Assembly (NCBI GenBank): GCA_037447655.1
Contig: JBBHKE010002438.1
Coordinates: 57,610 to 121,609, forward strand
Source of the DNA: Zygnema cylindricum
Lineage: Eukaryota > Streptophyta > Zygnematophyceae > Zygnematales > Zygnemataceae
Length of the DNA stretch: 64,000 nucleotides
Direction of reading: 5' to 3'
Position numbers and translations under genes: made by a program. Positions 1 through 11,905 of the stretch are shown here, piece after piece (within the stretch, counting starts at the first letter, position 1; every line of letters starts with the position of its first letter). Below the pieces are notes generated by a model. That model saw only the letters and a list, made by a program, of their open reading frames with translations, searched no databases and was not told where the DNA came from.

Positions 1-1441
1 ATTGTTTACATATTTTTTACAATGTTTATGTTATATATATTGTTGACATATAAACATGTAACCATGTACATGTTTACATGTCTACATGTTTAGATATAGT
101 TCACCCAATAACACAAGGAGCAAACATCCTAGTTCCATATTAGTGTCGTGCACAGTTACAATGTTACGCCGTGTAATGTTCTGAGCGTCAAGGAAGTATT
201 AGTATGAGGGTTGTATTAGTGCTATTAAGTCTAATTCAGTTCCGAATGAAGTAGCTAGTTTTGAACCGTTAAAAGAATCGGTGTCACCGACATTATTTGA
301 AGTTCGAGGGGTAAAATTTAGGGGCACCGGTACAGTGTCATTGACGCTAAAAACGAGACACAGTATGTTTGGTAGTGTGCCGATCTTGCACATGACCCAA
401 ACAAACATTGTTTCATGGTTTTTTACAACCTTCAATTTCTGCTCAGCAACATTGTTTGACACTTCAGAATGAAATGAAATCTACAAACAGGTTCCTAATT
501 ATAAACACACAACAAAAACATAACAGTCCCTAATAATAACTTCCTTTAATGGACCTTTTTCCAGACATGGTTTATAACAGTCTTGTTAGAAGTCCATGTG
601 CGGAAAAAACTGGCCACAAGGAACCTTTTTTTACTAGTTAAGGATTCTCACAGCAGAAAGGACAAAGCACCAATGAATACTGTGGATAAGTGGTGAAGCA
701 CCGTCCACCACAATGAGGAAGCTAGGAGTTTAGAAAGCTAGAGGCCCTGACCAACAAAAAGTGCATAAAAACCGGACACTTCAAAGTTTAAATATTGTAG
801 ATTAGTACTATTACACCATCCACTGTAATCAGTGTGGATTTGTAGTTAAGGGGCGTTTAGATGTCAGGATAAATGAGTTTCACAAAAGTGTGAACCTCAG
901 CAATTACTAGATAAGAAAAAGTGGAGAACAAGCATTAAGAAAGGTCTTTATTTTATGCACATGAATTATGACCTGGTTCTATGCATTCCATCCACACTAA
1001 TTACGGCAAAGGTATATCATGTATACAAGCGCACTACAGTGTCACTACAGTCTCTAACACTAACAGAGTAATTATACGTTCGCTGTTCCTTGCAATACTG
1101 GCCAGTATCTATTGTATTCGTACAGAAAAATGTATGTCTTTTAGAAAATGGTTACAGTTCTGTGCGAATACAATAATAATTGCGCCAGTAGCGCATAGAG
1201 CTCGCATAATTTCTTTATAAGTCAATACGGCATAACACTGGGAGGGTAAGCAGAATATCCGCAACCAAGGACGTCTGTAAACAGCTTTGGGAACCAAGCA
1301 TTAGCAACCACAATCAGTGTCAAGTAGTCCCTAGAACGCGACTTTTTGGAAACACCGCCAGAACCTTTATTATTACAGCTTATCAGTGTGAATTAGGGCC
1401 CCAATGTGGAGCAACAGGTGCTTGAATAGCATTTTAGCCAT
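1..1441. other. AT-rich intergenic DNA, no gene seen
   Basis: I see no supportable coding region, RNA gene or mobile-element terminus here. The first 100 bases hold repeated ACATGT/TTTACATG words. Short open frames (up to 87 codons) lack family resemblance and lie on both strands, as expected by chance in AT-rich DNA. Confidence 0.6.
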
Positions 1442-1715
1442 CATGATTAGTCTGGATAACGATTAATACAGATCTCCGTGAATGGTCTGGGCGACAATTA
1501 ATACAGGTTTCCATGAATAGTTTAAATAACGATTAGTACAGATCTTCATGAATAGTTTAGGAAACGACTAATACAGATCTTCATGAATGGTCTGGATAAC
1601 AATTAATACAGATTTTCATGACTAGTCTGGGTTACGATTAATACAGATCTTTAGTCCAGATAACGGTTAATAAAGATTTTCATGAATAGTTTAGATTACG
1701 ACTAATACAGATCTT
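1442..1715. repeat. 35-bp minisatellite, about eight copies
   Basis: The unit reads roughly CATGAATAGTYTGGATAACG followed by ATTAATACAGATCTT (35 bp). About eight diverged copies follow one another, one of them shortened by about 6 bp near 1651. Each copy keeps the AATACAG and CATGAATAG words. Nothing suggests coding function. Confidence 0.85.
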
Positions 1716-2631
1716 GCTGAACTTAATTTGACTAACAATATAGATGGGGAAATAGTGTTTCGTGGGCTGACGTGGACATTTCTAGTCCACACACTATTTC
1801 TTTAAAGGTTCCTGCGAATTTCACATTAGAAAGATACAGAAAAAGTGATATACCACTCTTTTTCAGAGGAGGAAATACATATAGAAGTATGTGGGGCAGT
1901 TTTTAGTCCAGCGAATAGAATGTCACAGTATATAAGTATCTAACAAACAACGGCTATTTGGAGAATAATACATGTGTAAAGTTAATTACTATGTGAATAA
2001 CTGGGAACCATCATTGTTGTGGTTAGGCCCACAACTCAGGTGTGATCCGCGCCAAATTGTGCACTTCTTCTCAAAGAATCCACCAAAATGGCCTAAACAC
2101 ACTGCTTGCATGCACTTAGTTAAACCGAAGAGGGCTCACACAACCGGTGGTAAACAAGTCAGTGAACGTTTTGGGTTTAGGTTGTAAGGACTGGTTCCCC
2201 AGAATCCTCTCTCTGTCCCATTGAAATGAGCTTGGTGGACGACAATTAACCCGAATGCAAAAACAAAGGCATCTATATTCAATCATTTGTACTATTTAAG
2301 CCTTTATAATTTTCATTTCTATTTGTAGTCAAACATTTCTCTGGATGGTGAACATTTGTGAGGTCATGAGTTAGAAGAACAGTTTGATGCTTTCACAACA
2401 TGGGTCAAATTTACCAAACATTATCAAATGAAGAATGTACTTCACAAAAAGTGTGTGGCTACAGTTAGAAACCATATTTCCTCAAAACATCCAAACGACC
2501 AAAACGGTTGGTCATATACGGTTGGAAAAGTTGTGTTTTTTCTGCAAAAATAAAAGATATCACTGATATTTTCTGAGCTTTTCCATATCTCTAAGGTTCT
2601 CGATATGCAGTGCCTTGTGATTACATATTTA
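1716..2631. other. Intergenic DNA, nothing recognised
   Basis: No recognisable gene or repeat terminus. A 71-codon frame at 1972-2187 has no family resemblance and no codon signal that I can defend. Confidence 0.5.
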
Positions 2632-2755
2632 CTGTGGTCTTTCTAAACAATTCCTGTGGTCTTTCTAAACAAAAACTTCTGTGGTCTTTCTAAACATAAC
2701 TCAGTGGTCTTTCTTGCTGTCTTTCTAGGAAAAAACCACAGCTGTCTTTCTAAAT
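2632..2755. repeat. Short tandem repeat, CTGTGGTCTTTCTAAAC unit
   Basis: Six irregular copies of CTGTGGTCTTTCTAAAC start near 2632, 2654, 2679, 2703, 2716 and 2742. Spacing drifts from 13 to 26 bp because the A-rich spacer varies. The last copies lose the GTGG segment and keep CTGTCTTTCTA. Confidence 0.8.
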
Positions 2756-4957
2756 ACCAAATTATCCACTACTTAATTTAATCACCATAATGAACTTACT
2801 TTTCAGCAGTTCCCTGTCCCTTGTGCCCTTTTACTTTTCTGCCCTTTTGACAGCAATTCCATTTGTATCCCGTCATAAAAACTACGCTTTCAGCAAGGAC
2901 TCAAATGGTATTGCATGTCAAATACCGCACATTCTTGTGAACGCTCATGTTTATGTGTTTTTTTGGAGATTAAAAAGGTTCAAATTTTGCATGTGACTGC
3001 CAAAATAATATTTTGCTTACTAATATTTTAATATATTTATCCCCATTAGTGAATTTATTCATTCTTAGTATGCTCAAAAGCAAGCTAAATCCGAACTGTT
3101 ATGCATAATGCTTTTTCTAAACAAATAGGAACCCACAAACAAACCGAGACAGCAGATGGTTCGGAATTAGTGTAGCTTATCTTAGAAGTGATATATATAG
3201 TCAGAAATTAGTGCAGCTCATATGAAAAGCGATAAGATAATGTGGATTATGTATTACCAGCCATGGCTCGGTTCCCTCCAAAACATTTTTTTTGAAGCCC
3301 TCATCGTCCAAGAATATAACAGGCCTGCATCAAACAGTCCGAAAAGGGACAAAAATGCATCGTAGTTTCAAAAAGCGCAATGTAGTAGGAGAGATGATCT
3401 TGCCTGGTTCATCTAGTACATGTTAACAAGGTTGACAACCCACCACAAAAAACTTTTGCGTCTTGAGGCAAAATAGTACATTGAACTACAACGTGTATCG
3501 CTATCAGCGATAAAAATCTTTTTCAGTCTTTGAACTCGTTTTCCTCCGTGCACACCTGTCAGAATATTAATCTGATGGTTGCGATGGAAAGCTAAGATTC
3601 TTACATTCCAACTTCTCCAAATGAAAATCGGACACGTATACCCGGAGAAAAGTTGATTTAATGCTAAAAGCGATGCACAGTATAGCATTCAGAATTGTCC
3701 TATATACTGGTTTCTCATCTTTTTAAAGTGATAAGTTAAACATTTACTATAAAAGCTACACTTGCTTTTACAAAGACTCAGCATTCAACGGACGTTAAAA
3801 ACTTCTAAGATCTTTAACATCGGTCAAAAAACCAAAGAAAAAGGGAAAAAAAAAAGCATCCAACCTTTAAGGCAGAAACGATGTTGTTTCCAGTTTAATT
3901 TCTTTTTTTAGGGCAATTGTTACTAACAAAGGACACAATGGGCTGGTTTACCTTCAAATAGGAAGTACAAAAACCAGGCTTTGTATACCGAATGAACATT
4001 TAATTACTACACTCATTTTAGTGAATTAAGAATATTTGATTGATTTTTAGCACATTAAAAAAATATTATCATTTTTCTGCCTGAATAGTAGTAATCAAGC
4101 AGTTTAAGCACAAGATTCGCATAAAACACGACCGATTGGCTTTACTCAAAAAAAGACTCCGCTGTAAAATGTATTTACAATTTCAACTCATGTACAATGT
4201 CTTTATTTTTCCGCCCATGTAAAATGTATTACATTCTCAACTAAAATGTATTTACAATTCCAGCTTCTTCATGACTCTACATTCTTCTTCTTCGATAAGT
4301 GTCACAATGATGACTCCAACAGACCAGTTGACTTCCAAAAAAGGTAAAAACGGACGGCTGTACAGCAATCCGGACTTAAAAATAGCAATCATTCGTACAA
4401 AAACAATAGCTTTACAGTAGCTTCACACAACCAAAAAAAATAGTTTCGCATGACCTAAATCAAGAGAGAAAAAGTTTTTGCAAGGGCAGACAGCTTTTTT
4501 ATGTACCCGTTAGTGTCGTACACAGCCGCCACGTGTCGGCAAGGTAAGATGAAAACTGTTAAAGACAAGAGAGCTAGAAGCGTTGAGACGATCATTGAGC
4601 CTCCCCGCAAACGGCTACCAGTTGACTGCCACATGGCAGCTTCAGAAAGGAGGGAGAGAGGAGACCTAGATTTCTACGGCACACATTCCGCATACACTCC
4701 AAAGTCCAAAAGCAAAAGCTGAGGATGTACAAGAATCTAGTCAAGGGCTAATGGAGGAATCTTATTGACTAGCCATTGGGGGCAACTTGAAAAAGCCAGC
4801 TGGAAAATTCAATGCCAAATGACTGCTGTACAATAGCAGTACAGATCTGGAATTTTTAATTTATCTTTTATGTGGCTGTACTCTGTAAAGGTAATCACTA
4901 ATGAGGCCGCTCCTCCAAGGATACAGGTACGGCAGTACTCTGTACTGTACATTACAG
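2756..4957. other. Intergenic DNA, no supportable gene
   Basis: Mostly AT-rich without recognisable elements. The stretch 4501-4722 (73-codon frame, basic, serine-rich C-terminus) is less AT-rich and has a GCCACGTGTC G-box at 4530, but has no known domain or splice support, so I do not call it a gene. Runs of TGTAC/GTACAG between 4920 and 4957 lead into the M-element chain. Confidence 0.45.
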
Positions 4958-5176
4958 TACACCGTGAATCGTTATTCGCGTAAAGGTTTTTTTAGCGTAT
5001 AGGAACAATTACCGTCATTTACGCTAATTGAGAATTTGGAAATTTTCAACGAAATCGTTTATTCTAATTAGGAATTAGGGTTTTTTTTAAATAGTATGCA
5101 TAACTCTATTTGAGAATTAAAACAAAAAAAAGGTACCTTAAATAGCGTCGATTACGCAATACCGATTCACTGTGTA
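4958..5176. mobile_element. M element 1 (about 219-bp class)
   Basis: Short non-coding element with inverted termini. It begins TACACCGTGAATCGTTATT and ends CGATTCACTGTGTA. The interior is AT-rich, with ATTCTAATTAGGAATTAGGG-like words shared with copies at 27690-27833 and 50315-50535. TA at both outer edges fits a TA target duplication. No transposase is present, so it would be a non-autonomous MITE. Confidence 0.75.
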
Positions 5177-5189
5177 CTGTATTGTACAG

Positions 5190-6764
5190 TACACCGCAAA
5201 TTGTAATTAGAGTAAATAACGCTAATTCGGACGCCCTAAATTTCGACTCTATCACTTTAAATAGAGTAAATGATTCTAATTTTTTCAATATTCTATTTAA
5301 TGGCCCAGTCTATCTTTTAGAGTTTGTGTATAGTGTTGTTTTTTAGTGCTACGGTAGTTTGGTTTTTGTATTTGTTTTAGTTTTTATTGCTTTTAGTGGT
5401 TTTGTTTTTAGTGTTGTTTAGCTACTGTAGTTGTTGTGTTTCTTGAGTTTTTCTAAGTGTAGCCTTTAATGGTAGTCAACATTTTTACATTTCGAATCAC
5501 TCTTTGTACTTAGGGTCAAGTTCTATCAGTCGTTTCTGTAATTGTACGGCAAACTCTACGGGCCGGGTTAATTGAGGGTGGACTTCCATTAGACGTCCCA
5601 GTAATTGTACGGAAAATTTTACTGAAGGGCGTGCCTTCCATTAGGTCGCGTCTGTAAACCTGCGTGGCTCATTCTGGTTGGTAACACGTAGGTTAATATT
5701 CTTTTAAAAATCTTCACACCGACAAATTTCACTTCAAATCTTCACTTGCGTACAATGTAGTTGCGTATCAAGTCACAATGCGACAGAAGTTTTGTACTTT
5801 TTGGAAACGCCAGTCTTTTAAGCCAGCTCATTTTTTAGGGTTCCTATATTCGAGTATGACAAAAATCCTTTGCCGAAAATAGTGTGACAAGGGAAATTGC
5901 CTTATGAAGGACCGTTTCAAGTTTACTTTCTTAATTTTCAGTTGCATTTTGAAAAGTACATACCATTTGCAAATTTCGTCGATTTTCCTTGGTTTCCATC
6001 GTGACACGTCGCTTATTTGTCCAGCGTGTCACGATTGTTTTTTTTCTGTATCTGCCAACCCACCTCCTACAGGTACGTTGGCAGCTACAGAGAAAAATGA
6101 AGCGAACGCCTCGCAGATGAACATCCGACGGTCAAAATTACCTCTAAGACCTTCGGAGAGTATTGGCAAGATTCTCTGTAATGTTGTTTCGCGTATAAAA
6201 ACAAAATAAGCGGTACGGTTTTGTACGGATAGTCGTGGATTTCTGTAAACTACCCCACTTTTCGACTGATGGAACTTGACCCTTAGATGGTTTAACCATC
6301 GCGATTTTGATAATAGTCTTCTCTCTCTTTAATGTAAGGTTAATATAGGCTCGTTTTAAATAGTGCGGAGTACGGACGACGTCCAACCGTGCAAAATTGT
6401 ACTTTTACAAGTAAAAAGGTACAAATAATGATTTAATAAAATCGCGCTCGCACGTGAAATCGCACTAAACAAAAATTCAATCATAAAAATAGTACTAACG
6501 TCATAATGGCGTCAGAACCATACGGACTTACAAATTTTGTACGTCTACATAATTTAGTGCTCATAATTTCAGCGCGGAAATTTACTGCGGATATAACCCA
6601 ATATAGAGTACTGAAATAAATTAGAGTAAACTTCTTTTGAGAAAAAGCTCTATCACATAAATTAGAGTTCATTACTCTATTTTTTTTTTGTTTTTTTACT
6701 CTAATTTTTTTTTTTGTTTTTTTACTCTAATTATTTCATTACTCTAATTACGATTCGCGGTGTA
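5190..6764. mobile_element. M element 2 (about 500-bp class) split by a Y element
   Basis: Left terminus TACACCGCAAATTGTAATTAG and right terminus CTAATTACGATTCGCGGTGTA. The left 110 bp and right 410 bp match the intact M copy at 32631-33131 (shared words include CGACTCTATCAC and TAAATAGTGYGG), while about 1.05 kb between 5301 and 6352 is foreign and matches family Y. Element M was therefore inserted first and Y later. Confidence 0.7.
5301..6352 (+). mobile_element. Y-family repeat inside M element 2
   Basis: Matches the repeat at about 31380-32062 in order: a CACTTCAAATCTTCACTTGCGTAC block, AATAGTGTGACAA, a hairpin-forming CCAACCCACCTC segment near 6056, GAGTATTGGCAAGA, and AAAACAAAATAAGCGGTACG. 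A TTCCATTAG/CTGATGGAACTT motif recurs at its borders. The longest frame (101 codons, 5904-6209) is not conserved in the other copy, so the repeat looks non-coding. Exact ends are inferred from where M similarity stops. Confidence 0.55.
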
Positions 6765-6767
6765 CTG

Positions 6768-7252
6768 TACACCGCGAATCGTAATTAGAGTAATGAAAAA
6801 ATTAGAGCACAAAAACTAAAAAAATAAATTAGAGTAATTAACGCTAATTTTTAAGTACTCTAATTTGGCATGCTAATATCCTCTACTGTAAATAAGGTAT
6901 TCGTACAGAATTTGGCAAAACGTACAGTTTATCGTCACTATGACGTTTGCACTACGCGGTTTGTTAAAACGCAGTTACATGATAACGGCATGTATTAAAT
7001 CATTATTTGTACTTTTTTACTTAATAAAGTACAATTTTGCACGGTCGAGGTCGTCCGTACTCCATACGTTATTGAATATTGTATTGGAGAGGTTTATTGA
7101 ATTCAATATGGGTCAAACGTCAGGACCGGGCACAAATATTGAATTATGGAGGTTAATGAATTAGGCAGTATTGAATTAGACAGGTTCTACTGTAGTTGAA
7201 ATTTTGAGCAACCGAATTAGGGTAATTTACTTTAATTACGATTCGCGGTGTA
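6768..7252. mobile_element. M element 3 (about 490-bp class, inverted)
   Basis: Runs from TACACCGCGAATCGTAATTAG to AATTACGATTCGCGGTGTA. Its interior is the reverse complement of the copy at 32631-33131, for example GACGTTTGCACTACGCGGTT here against AACCACGTAGTGCAAACGTC there. It is separated from M element 2 by only three bases between the two TA dinucleotides (TA-CTG-TA). Confidence 0.8.
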
Positions 7253-7291
7253 GTTTCCAGGCCAATTCGCCATCAGGTCGTGCGAGTAAAC

Positions 7292-7494
7292 TACACCTTG
7301 AATCGTTATTAGCGTATAAAAATTATTAGTGTAAAGAAAAAATTAGCGTCAAACATTCTAATTTAGTGCCAGGAGACGTGGCAGATTATGGTCCACTTCC
7401 TTAAATAGTGTAGTTTATTATATTTAAGGTATCAATGCCAAAATTTTAGGGTGCCGATATAGCGTACATAAGGCTAATAACGATTCACGGTGTA
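7292..7494. mobile_element. M element 4 (about 200-bp class)
   Basis: Termini TACACCTTGAATCGTTATTAG and CTAATAACGATTCACGGTGTA. The interior holds GACGTGGCAGATTATGGTCC, which recurs inverted in the 202-bp copy at 27837-28038. Its right-hand TA is shared with the next element. Confidence 0.75.
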
Positions 7495-8053
7495 CACCGC
7501 CAATCGCTATTAGCGTATTGAAAGCTAATTCGGTCCCGCTTTTTTTTATTCCAATTTTTTAAATAGCATAATTTTTATTTTTTTTCCTTTACGCCATTTA
7601 GGGTTTTTTGTCCAATTAGCGTAACAACGAAAATACATTGTCATTTAGATAGTGTTGTGTACGGTAAGTGTCAAACCGTACACAATTGTACCATTTTAAG
7701 TGAAAAGGTATAATTAATGAGTTTTAGTAACCGCGGACGCATGGGATTATGCGCTCTAAGAAGCGGATGACATCGGACTGTCAAATATCGCGCTCGCGCA
7801 TATTCGTCCGGCAACCGCGTTCCGACTTGTGAACGTACGACTTATGTACGATTTGTCATATTTTGTACAAGAACCTATATTAGTGTTAGCATGTTTGCGA
7901 CCGACATATATTTTTTTCAAAGACCCAAATTAGCATAAGTAAACAATTAGAATGCATGTTTTTTTTTTTTTTTAAATTCCTAATTAGCGTAAATCATTGT
8001 AATTATTCCTATACGCCAAAAAAACATGTACGCTAATAGCGATTGGCGGTTTA
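7493..8053. mobile_element. M element 5 (about 560-bp class)
   Basis: Begins TACACCGCCAATCGCTATTAG and ends AATAGCGATTGGCGGTTTA, with one substitution in the last TGTA. The interior (CATATTCGTCCG, CGACCGACATA, AAAGACCCAAATTAG) is the reverse complement of the copy at 26151-26706 and parallels 49746-50311. No coding frame is shared among copies. Confidence 0.75.
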
Positions 8054-8278
8054 CAGTGCCTATCGTTTTCAAGTTTCAACGTTAAAACATTTTTCGGGTA
8101 GACAAAGTACTTTTTTCATCGCACAGATTTCCTGTTTTCAATCGTGACATCACGATCGAAGGATTAAGTTGTTACCTTTGGATTGCTTACCTCACAAAAA
8201 AAATCCAACGGCCGGTTATGAATGTTACCGCGTTTGACTGCCCGAAAAATGTTTAACTCAATAACGATTGGCGGTGTA
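8052..8278. mobile_element. M element 6, degenerate (about 227 bp)
   Basis: The right terminus is clear (AATAACGATTGGCGGTGTA). The left terminus is a decayed TACAGTGCCTATCG that would share its TA with M element 5. Size fits the 220-bp class, but the interior is less alike. Confidence 0.4.
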
Positions 8279-9476
8279 GTTAACATACATAACATAGCAT
8301 ACATCATTTCTCTACACATTCCCATTAGTGCTGTGTATCGAGAGCCTCTTGCCGATAATCGATATATAACTTGTTGACCGACAACAGAGGTGGCAAACGG
8401 TCAACCGAAACCGTGACCAACCGTTAACCGACTGCCCCCGTCAGATCCGGAACGGATTCGGTTGCCAAATTTAGGGATGCGGACGGATTCGGGCGGTTAA
8501 TTCACAAAAAAAAAGAAAAAAAAATATGTTACGGTCGAGTAAGCAATAAACGAAAAAAAATGATAATTTTGTACTGTCCATACAATCCAACATTATTGTA
8601 CTTTGTACTCTTGTTATCGCGGAAGGTATACGAGAGAGGTACCACTAGTTTTGTACGTATTCGGGTACGGACGGGTGTCGGTAGTCGCGAGAAATCAAGT
8701 TTCGGTTAACAATTAAAAAAAATTGGAGCCTGACATAACCCGGTCGGGCGTTGAGTACTCAGATTTTGAAAAAAAAAATGGTCGGTTTTGGCTATCTAAA
8801 ATTTTGACATTTGCGACCTCTAGCCTACATTACAGTAACGTTCCATAGTTGTGAATCTTCGTAACGCCTAGGACAAAATTGAATTCGATATGGCGATACA
8901 TACTTTTTGGCGTGCTCTTTGAATTTGGACTCATATTTTTTAATTGTTCAACAGGCGCCTCCGTAGTGTTCAGCGCCATACCGGCGACCCACCGGCGCCG
9001 GCGCCCTTTCGGCACCCCACCGGCGCTTGGCCCTGTTACAATTTGGAAAAAGAAGACTTTGGCCATAAGAATAGCTTAAATGTATTGTATAAATTCAAAT
9101 TTGCAGTACACTTATGGCCATTTATTTTATTACAACAATTAGGTTACAACACAATTGCAGTGAAATATTATAGTAGACGAAAACAAAGGCCAACTTTTTG
9201 AATCAAATTGGAGCACCAAAATTCTACAGATCAAGGAATTGAAATAGCTAAAAACATCAAAAGTAATTCCATAAAATTAACGACAATAAGATATTATCCA
9301 TCACATGAGCTAACTTAAAAAAAAAGCTCAAAAGAAAACGCACTTACATTCTAGTTTAAAGACAACAAAATGGCTATCAGTGCATTCTGACTTGAAATTA
9401 ACGCCATGACACATTAAAGGGACAACACAAATCATAAAACTGAAGATTTGTATGACATGGTAGTTATATACGCGAT
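8279..9476. other. Intergenic DNA with a short GC-rich patch
   Basis: No gene supported. A CCGGCG/CGCCGG-rich patch at about 8978-9030 is unlike its AT-rich surroundings and creates overlapping frames of 66-85 codons on both strands, with none recognisable. The word TTGTACTCTTGTTATCGCGG at 8602 recurs in altered form beside element D at about 58491. Confidence 0.45.
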
Positions 9477-9650
9477 CTACTACAACTACTACTAATTACT
9501 ACTATAACTATTACTTCTTCCACTACAAGTACCACTACTATTCCCATTACTACTGACCACTATTAACTACTGCTACCAACTACTACCACCTATTACCTAC
9601 CACTACCACCAGCTACTACCGTGTACTACTACCACTACTACTATTACAAC
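9477..9650. repeat. Imperfect (ACT)n/(TAC)n microsatellite
   Basis: About 170 bp of CTACTA, ACTACC and ATTACT triplets with frequent substitutions. The minus strand reads (AGT/GTA)n. A 64-codon minus frame runs partly through it and gives only a short serine-rich tail. Confidence 0.85.
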
Positions 9651-10099
9651 TGGAGAAATCCTTTTTTTTGTGATTTATGTCTTTCATCCAGGTAACAACC
9701 TGAATGTAGAGCGTGGTCTTATTAACCAGAAAATAACCCATGATTAAGAAGCAGAAGCATACAGTCTCTCTTTGTACCATCCTCATCAAGAGGAGACGTG
9801 ACAACAACACAATGTTCTCCGCAAAGCATTATCTGAAGCTCGAAAATAACAAATTACAGAGGCATAGAGAAAACATCAACTGCACCAATGTTCACTTCAT
9901 TGCAAAATCATAAACACAACATCATAGCAAAGAAATAAAAGGTTGAAATAATCATATTCATTGATAACATCATTTATCATGAAACTTTGAATAAAAGAGT
10001 GTACAAACGTGTGCTCATGTGCAATTCTTTTATCTCCTGGCTGATTACTCAAAACTAGTTGACATTGAAGTTGATTTACCAACAAATGGTGCCAAAAAT

Positions 10100-11400
10100 A
10101 GCTCCATCACCCTATCTAATGTGTTATCGACTTTGACATTATTTCCTTCAAGCATGTAAAAATACTCAAGTGGAACGGCAACCAACATTTGCGTAGATAT
10201 TCATAGATGTCGAGTTGTGCGAATCTTTTGATGCTTTATATTTAGGTCCATGGGGTACTAAACTTGACTTTTGGATATAAACGTTGCAACAGTAATATTT
10301 TTTCAACACAGGCAAACACTATTTGAGTTTTCAAATCTGCAGCTTTCAAGTTGATGGCTACTTCCTCTAGTCTAGGGCAGGCATTCAACCACGGATCTAT
10401 ACGCTTGAAGAGCTCTTAATCAATTGGTGTATTTTCAAAAAAAAGATTCTTTAGGCACCGTAGAGGACGTATCTCAACGCCAATAGCACTATCTTTGCAA
10501 ACCGCTAGACTTTTCAGAGTTTTAGAATTACCTGGCAAAGATTGTCACAGAGGTATCGGTTAAACACGCCCAGGGAAAATAACTCCACTACCCTCGCTGG
10601 TAAGGGAGATTGCATTGTGATCACCGCCCGTTGAATATGCAAACCTTGCCAACTATCATACAGAATGCTCTTTCAAGTTCTACGCAATACTAATGTCAAA
10701 GTGACCCCTACAGTCGGCGTGTAGCTATGATTTTTCAAGATTTGGAGTGTTTATATCGATCCTCTAATGAAAATAACGAATTTTCAGATTGGTTGAAGAA
10801 TTTGAGTGGATAGACAGTACAAGCCTGCAAGCTGACATCTCATATTCCAGGAACCGAAGTTGAGGTAGACACTCAAGTATATGTTGAAGAGAAGCAAACT
10901 CTTGGAAAATTACTATTTTTGTGCTAAGGCTTTTTATTTTTGATGGTTTGTATGTTGAAATCGCTGCTCCTTCGGAAATAAATGTGCATTCTATCAAAGA
11001 TACGGAATCTAGAACTTGCATCTCGCTTAACACATTAAAATGAGTTGCGGAAAAGCTGGAATTGATCGCAATAAAGCGTTTAAACGTCCGCCTCATCACA
11101 CTCAACCAACAAGAAAGAGTTACCGGTGAAATCTCTTAGGGCTTATGGACCTTGTTGTCACCAAAAGTAACCTCTTCAACAGAAGGAGCCACACAAACAA
11201 GACGAGATAACATAAGAAAACGAGTGTCTTGATCGATTTTTTCGAGATTAAAACGACTTATATTTAGATTATGAACGCCTCTGACTGTTTCACATAATGT
11301 CCTGCGTACAACAGAATAGCGGATAAGATCACGAATATTACCGCCATTTGAAGAGCGTACGAGAAATTCAAAGATAGAATGACGCGGGAGACGGAGAACT
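10100..11400 (-). pseudogene. Leucine-rich-repeat protein pseudogene (F-box/RNI type suspected)
   Basis: Reading the minus strand gives a succession of LRR-like segments: near 11300-11150 LNISRFNLEKI and FLMLSRLVCVAPSVEEVTF, then an in-frame TAA at about 11140, then the open stretch 11105-10764 with LQHILECLPQLRFLEYEM, and further left LKSLAVCKDS, IRPLRCLKNLFFENTPI and WLNACPRLEEVAINL. Leucine and hydrophobic spacing is that of the repeats in plant F-box/LRR proteins, but no F-box itself is seen upstream. At least one in-frame stop lies in the N-terminal half and several stops and frame changes lie left of 10764, so it is called a pseudogene. Some breaks could instead be unrecognised introns. 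LRR character is moderately certain; exact family is not. Confidence 0.5.
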
Positions 11401-11689
11401 GTTACTACAGGGAACTGTCAACGATAGACTACAACCATGTCTAATCGACTGAAGGCCAAGGAGTAGCCAATATGTAACAAGGAGGGAAACACATTTTGAA
11501 TTGAACATCTTTAAATAGTGCGCTCCATTTACATTATGTTTTAAAAGTGCTGGCATTTTCATACGATTGTTACGAAATTAAAAACTAACATACCGTGTGG
11601 AAATTTTCTAGACGTTACAAACGTACTATAATGAATTTTTCGCCGTTTGTGTTTTGAGGGTAAAGCGTATGGTTACATCAGACGAAAAG

Positions 11690-11905
11690 TGAGGTTTACT
11701 ACATAATTTTGTACTTGCTCGTACCATGCCGTACTATATTTTCGTGAGTTTGTTGTAAACAACATTACAGAAAGTAAGATTACGATTCTCCAAGTATCCG
11801 GGAGAAGACATCGACCGTCCGATTACACTTTGGTCTTCATCTGTGAAGCAACCGCTCCATACGCCTCTCTATTGGCAAACCCACCTCGCAGAGGTGGGTT
11901 CACTA
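11690..11905 (-). repeat. Y-family repeat fragment (minus orientation)
   Basis: Reverse complement of part of the Y repeats at 6060-6290 and 31830-32060: ATCAGACGAAAAGTGAGGT, AACAACATTACAGA, TCATCTGTGAAGC. It ends at the palindrome AACCCACCTCGCAGAGGTGGGTT (11879-11901), the same hairpin position as in the other copies. Confidence 0.55.

Noticed and set aside
9477-9650. CRISPR-like or structured repeat array.
   Set aside because: It is a simple imperfect triplet microsatellite in eukaryotic DNA with no spacer structure.
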